From assembly GCA_025463965.1 (NCBI GenBank), contig JAODBN010000310.1, forward strand, positions 1 through 14,763: 14,763 nucleotides of DNA. The letters are read 5' to 3'. The notes below the pieces were generated by a model. The model was given only the letters and a program-made list of their open reading frames with translations. It was not told the DNA's origin and searched no databases. This DNA comes from Acidimicrobiaceae bacterium. Its GTDB lineage: Bacteria > Actinomycetota > Acidimicrobiia > Acidimicrobiales > Bog-793. The position numbers and the translations under genes were made by a program. This document shows, piece by piece, positions 12,720 to 14,763 of this stretch. Numbering within the stretch: position 1 is the stretch's first letter; every line of letters begins with the position of its first letter.

Positions 12720-13703
12720 TCACCAGCGATTGTGGACCTGGGGTGCAACTTTTTCCCGGTACAGCTGCGCGATGCGCTCGAGCGTCACCTCGTCGAGCGA
12801 GCCCTCGTCGCCGGCAGCGGAGTTCGAGCGGACCTGGTCCGGGCGCTTGGCCCCGGGGATGACCGTGGAAACGGCAGGGTCCGAGAGAACGAAGCGCAGC
12901 GCCAAGGAGACCAGGTCCTCTCCCTCGGAGACGAGCGGACGCAGCTCCTCCACCACTTGCAAGCCGGTGGACATCTCCACCCCGGCGAACGTCTCACCGA
13001 CGTCGAAAGCCTCGCCGCGGCGGTTGAAGTTCCGGTGGTCGTTCTCCGAAAACCTCGTATCGGCAGAGATTTTGCCGGTCAGCAGGCCCGAGGCGAGCGG
13101 GACCCGGACAATCACCCCGACATCGGCCTCGCGCGCGGCCGGGAAGAAACGCTCGGCGGGGCGCTGGCGGAAGACGTTGTAGATGATCTGGACGGTGGCC
13201 ACACCGGGATAGTCGATGGCCTTGAGCGCCTCCTCCACCCGCTCCACGCTCACCCCGTAGTGCGCGACCTTTCCCTCGGCGACGAGCTCGTCGAGGGTGC
13301 CGAACACCTCGGGGTGGTAGTAGAGGTCGGTCGGAGGGCTGTGGAGCTGCACGAGGTCGAGGCGCTCGGTCTCGAGGTTGCGCAAGCTCCGGTCGACCCA
13401 GGCGCGCAGGTGCTCCGGGGTGTACTCGCCGACCTCCTGGGCGCGCGCCCTGCGCCCGGCCTTGGTCGCCACGACGAAGGGCTCTTCGCGCTCGCGCCGC
13501 AGGCGGGCGATCAGTCGCTCACTGCGCCCGTCGCCGTAGACATCGGCGGTGTCGAAGAAGTTGACCCCCGCGTCGAGCGCGGCGTGCAGTGCGCTCATCG
13601 AGGTCTCGTCGTCGACGTCGCCCCAGTCGCCTCCGATCGCCCAAGCGCCGAAGCCGACCACGCTGACCTCGTAGCCAGTCTTTCCGAGTCGTCGCTTTTG
13701 CAC
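12720..13703 (-). CDS. Aldo/keto reductase
   Basis: This is a soluble NADPH-dependent oxidoreductase of the AKR superfamily, 327 aa, predicted to form a TIM barrel. The catalytic tetrad is visible: Asp51 and Tyr56 in FFDTADVYGDGRSE, Lys81 in VVATKAG and His121 in LVQLHSPP. The C-terminal VIPGAKRPDQVRSN (281-294) is the usual NADP(H)-binding loop. The N-terminus (RRLGKTGYEVSVVGFGAWAIGG) is typical of bacterial AKRs related to YhdN and the Kvbeta group. The substrate cannot be read from the sequence. The start is a GTG at 13703, 17 bases after the end of the upstream ABC ATPase gene. There is no clear ribosome site, so it is either translated as part of that operon or from its own leaderless transcript. 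Confidence 0.93.
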   Translation of the reverse strand: MQKRRLGKTGYEVSVVGFGAWAIGGDWGDVDDETSMSALHAALDAGVNFFDTADVYGDGRSERLIARLRREREEPFVVATKAGRRARAQEVGEYTPEHLRAWVDRSLRNLETERLDLVQLHSPPTDLYYHPEVFGTLDELVAEGKVAHYGVSVERVEEALKAIDYPGVATVQIIYNVFRQRPAERFFPAAREADVGVIVRVPLASGLLTGKISADTRFSENDHRNFNRRGEAFDVGETFAGVEMSTGLQVVEELRPLVSEGEDLVSLALRFVLSDPAVSTVIPGAKRPDQVRSNSAAGDEGSLDEVTLERIAQLYREKVAPQVHNRW

Positions 13704-13709
13704 GAGGCG

Positions 13710-13715
13710 AAGCTA
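13710..13715 (-). promoter_or_regulatory. Candidate -10 element of the aldo/keto reductase gene
   Basis: TAGCTT fits the TANNNT pattern and lies 6 bases before the GTG start, the spacing expected for a leaderless transcript. It overlaps the end of the ABC ATPase gene and has no -35. A six-base match is weak, and an operon with the ATPase gene is the main alternative. Confidence 0.25.
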
Positions 13716-13720
13716 TCGCC

Positions 13721-14581
13721 CTACCAGGCGCCGACGGCCCACGCCGCGTAGCGCCCGTCACGGCGCTCGACCCGGAACTCGATCCCGTAGCAGGCCGACA
13801 GGGAAGCGTCGGTCAGCACCTCCTCGGCGGGTCCCGCCGCGACGACCAGCCCGTCGCGCATCAACAAGGCGTGGGTCGTCGAGCTCGGAAGCTCTTCCAG
13901 GGTGTGGGCCACCTGGATCGTTGTGGGTCCCGACGAGGAGCGGGCCATGGCGTCGAGCGCACAGACGAGCGCCTCGCGACCGGGTAGATCGACTCCGACC
14001 GCCGGCTCGTCGAGCAACAGGAGGCGGTGTCGCCCGAAAAGGGCCCTTGCCAACAGGACGCGCTGGCGCTCTCCCTGCGAGCAGGCACCGAAGGCCTGAT
14101 CGGCCAGCTCCTTGCAGCCGAGCTCGGCGAGCTGGCGGAGGGCGGCGGCTCGCTGGGTCTCGCCGAACTCCCCCCACCAGGGAGCGAGCAGGCTGTCCTC
14201 GCCGGTGAGCACGATCTCCAGCGCGCTCGCCGCGGAAGGCAACCGATCGGCAACGGAATGGCCAACCACCGCGATGTTCCGCCGCAGCTCACGCACATCG
14301 GTCCGACCGATCCGTCTTCCGAGGACCTCGACCCTGCCCGAGCTTGGCTGGCGCTGGGCGCCGACCAGAGACAAGAGCGTGGTCTTGCCGGCACCGTTCG
14401 GGCCCAGCATCGCCCAGTGCTCACCGGGTCGGACCTCGAGCGAGACGGGCCCAAGGACTCGACGGCCGGCAAGGACGACGCTCGCGTCTTCCACCGCGAC
14501 GACTGGACCACCCTCTACGGGTTGGGCCGCCCGGGCGGACCGCTCGGGCGGGCCCGGCCCGGTTCGCTGCGCGTCGCTCAT
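13721..14581 (-). CDS. ABC transporter ATP-binding protein without a visible permease partner
   Basis: The 286-aa product is a single nucleotide-binding domain. Walker A is GPNGAGKTT (60-68), the signature is CSQGERQRVLLARAL (167-181), Walker B is LLLLDEPAVGVD (187-198) and the H-loop is His226 in QVAHTLEEL. At the Q-loop position the sequence is AVVGHSVADRLP (104-115), with His108 where most ABC proteins have Gln. It resembles the ModF/iron-type group of stand-alone ATPases, but I cannot assign a substrate. No membrane protein lies beside it: upstream is a YceI-like gene and downstream an aldo/keto reductase. The start used is the ATG at 14581, which has no ribosome site; the first 25 residues are Pro/Gly/Arg-rich and poorly conserved in appearance, so a later start is possible. 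Confidence 0.88.
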   Translation of the reverse strand: MSDAQRTGPGPPERSARAAQPVEGGPVVAVEDASVVLAGRRVLGPVSLEVRPGEHWAMLGPNGAGKTTLLSLVGAQRQPSSGRVEVLGRRIGRTDVRELRRNIAVVGHSVADRLPSAASALEIVLTGEDSLLAPWWGEFGETQRAAALRQLAELGCKELADQAFGACSQGERQRVLLARALFGRHRLLLLDEPAVGVDLPGREALVCALDAMARSSSGPTTIQVAHTLEELPSSTTHALLMRDGLVVAAGPAEEVLTDASLSACYGIEFRVERRDGRYAAWAVGAW

Positions 14582-14587
14582 GGGTGC

Positions 14588-14596
14588 ATTCGACCA
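14588..14596 (-). promoter_or_regulatory. Candidate extended -10 of a leaderless ABC ATPase transcript
   Basis: TGGTCGAAT (TGn plus TCGAAT, 4 of 6 to TATAAT) ends 6 bases before the ATG at 14581, so the predicted start of transcription falls on the A of the ATG. No Shine-Dalgarno sequence is present. The -35 region falls inside the large hairpin and does not match the consensus. Confidence 0.35.
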
Positions 14597-14602
14597 GCGC
14601 GG

Positions 14603-14649
14603 CCGGGCGCCGCGCCAGCTCCCCTTGTCGGGAGTGGCGCGGCGCCCGG
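14603..14649 (-). terminator. Large hairpin between the YceI-like gene and the ABC ATPase gene
   Basis: Arms CCGGGCGCCGCGCCA (14603-14617) and TGGCGCGGCGCCCGG (14635-14649) pair perfectly over 15 bp. After one bulged G (14618) an inner stem CTCCC (14619-14623) / GGGAG (14630-14634) closes a 6-base loop. The result is a 20-bp stem, the strongest RNA structure seen in the window. It is a probable terminator of the upstream gene without a U-tract, or a leader structure controlling the ATPase gene 21 bases downstream. Confidence 0.7.
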
Positions 14650-14662
14650 GGCGCAGCGGTGT

Positions 14663-14687
14663 GGCGCCCGCGGTCGCGGGCAGCGCC
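14663..14687 (-). terminator. Hairpin just after the YceI-like gene
   Basis: CCCGC (14667-14671) and GCGGG (14676-14680) form a stem with a 4-base loop. It is flanked by GGCG (14663-14666) and CGCC (14684-14687), which can extend the stem across a 3-base bulge. It starts 2 bases past the stop of the YceI-like gene and may be its 3'-end hairpin, in tandem with the larger one at 14603-14649. Confidence 0.4.
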
Positions 14688-14689
14688 GG

Positions 14690-14763
14690 TCAGGCCTGCA
14701 GGACGGCCTCGGCCTCGAGCTCGATCCGGACCTTGTTGGACACGACGACCCCGCCGCCCTCGG
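14690..14763 (-). CDS. Probable YceI-family protein, C-terminal fragment
   Basis: Only the last 24 codons are inside the window, reading EGGGVVVSNKVRIELEAEAVLQA and ending in TGA at 14690-14692. The pattern of a glycine-rich turn, VVSNKVRIELE and an amphipathic end matches the last beta-strands of YceI-like lipocalin-fold proteins, which bind isoprenoid-type lipids and usually end in similar wording (VSDKVxLxL). The fragment is short, so the family call is moderately sure and nothing can be said about a signal peptide. Two hairpins follow the stop. Confidence 0.65.
   Translation of the reverse strand, partial: EGGGVVVSNKVRIELEAEAVLQA

Noticed and set aside
11605..13182. 525-codon open frame on the plus strand
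   Set aside because: It is a shifted frame of argS that continues antisense to the aldo/keto reductase.

Overview
The window is a high-GC chromosomal segment with strongly GC-biased third codon positions. It looks like an actinobacterium, possibly from a deep lineage such as the Acidimicrobiia; that placement is inference from base composition, the Rho architecture and the lysA-hom-thrC-rho gene order. There are ten complete protein genes, two genes cut by the window edges and one tRNA. I see no CRISPR array, insertion sequence, integrase or phage gene.

Left block (1-5436, all on the minus strand): lysA, hom and thrC form a compact operon covering the last step of lysine synthesis, the homoserine branch point and the last step of threonine synthesis. 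hom and thrC overlap by one base. thrC is followed by a small hairpin and a good sigma-70-type promoter (TTGCCG-17-TACACT). That promoter opens a leader of about 250 nt before rho, and rho runs off the left edge. Homoserine kinase (thrB), which normally lies between thrC and rho in actinobacteria, is absent.

Middle block (5538-10830): a tRNA-Arg(CCG) is followed by about 315 bases without a gene, containing a 13-base tandem repeat and a perfect 32-base palindrome. Next come a secreted right-handed beta-helix protein with a His/Asp-rich linker (minus), then a pirin-type cupin and a 14-helix MFS transporter (plus). An AlkB-type dioxygenase (minus) overlaps the transporter gene tail to tail.

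Right block (10931-14763): argS (plus) converges on a hairpin pair shared with an aldo/keto reductase. The reductase lies just downstream of a lone ABC ATPase (both minus). A large hairpin separates the ATPase from the 3' end of a probable YceI-family gene cut by the right edge.

No obviously new multi-gene system is visible; most genes are housekeeping or common accessory families. The most interesting points are the rearranged argS-lysA-hom-thrC-(thrB)-rho locus, the long structured rho leader, the His/Asp-rich beta-helix exoprotein, the AlkB/MFS antisense overlap that includes an active-site codon, and a permease-less ABC ATPase without a Q-loop glutamine behind a strong hairpin.
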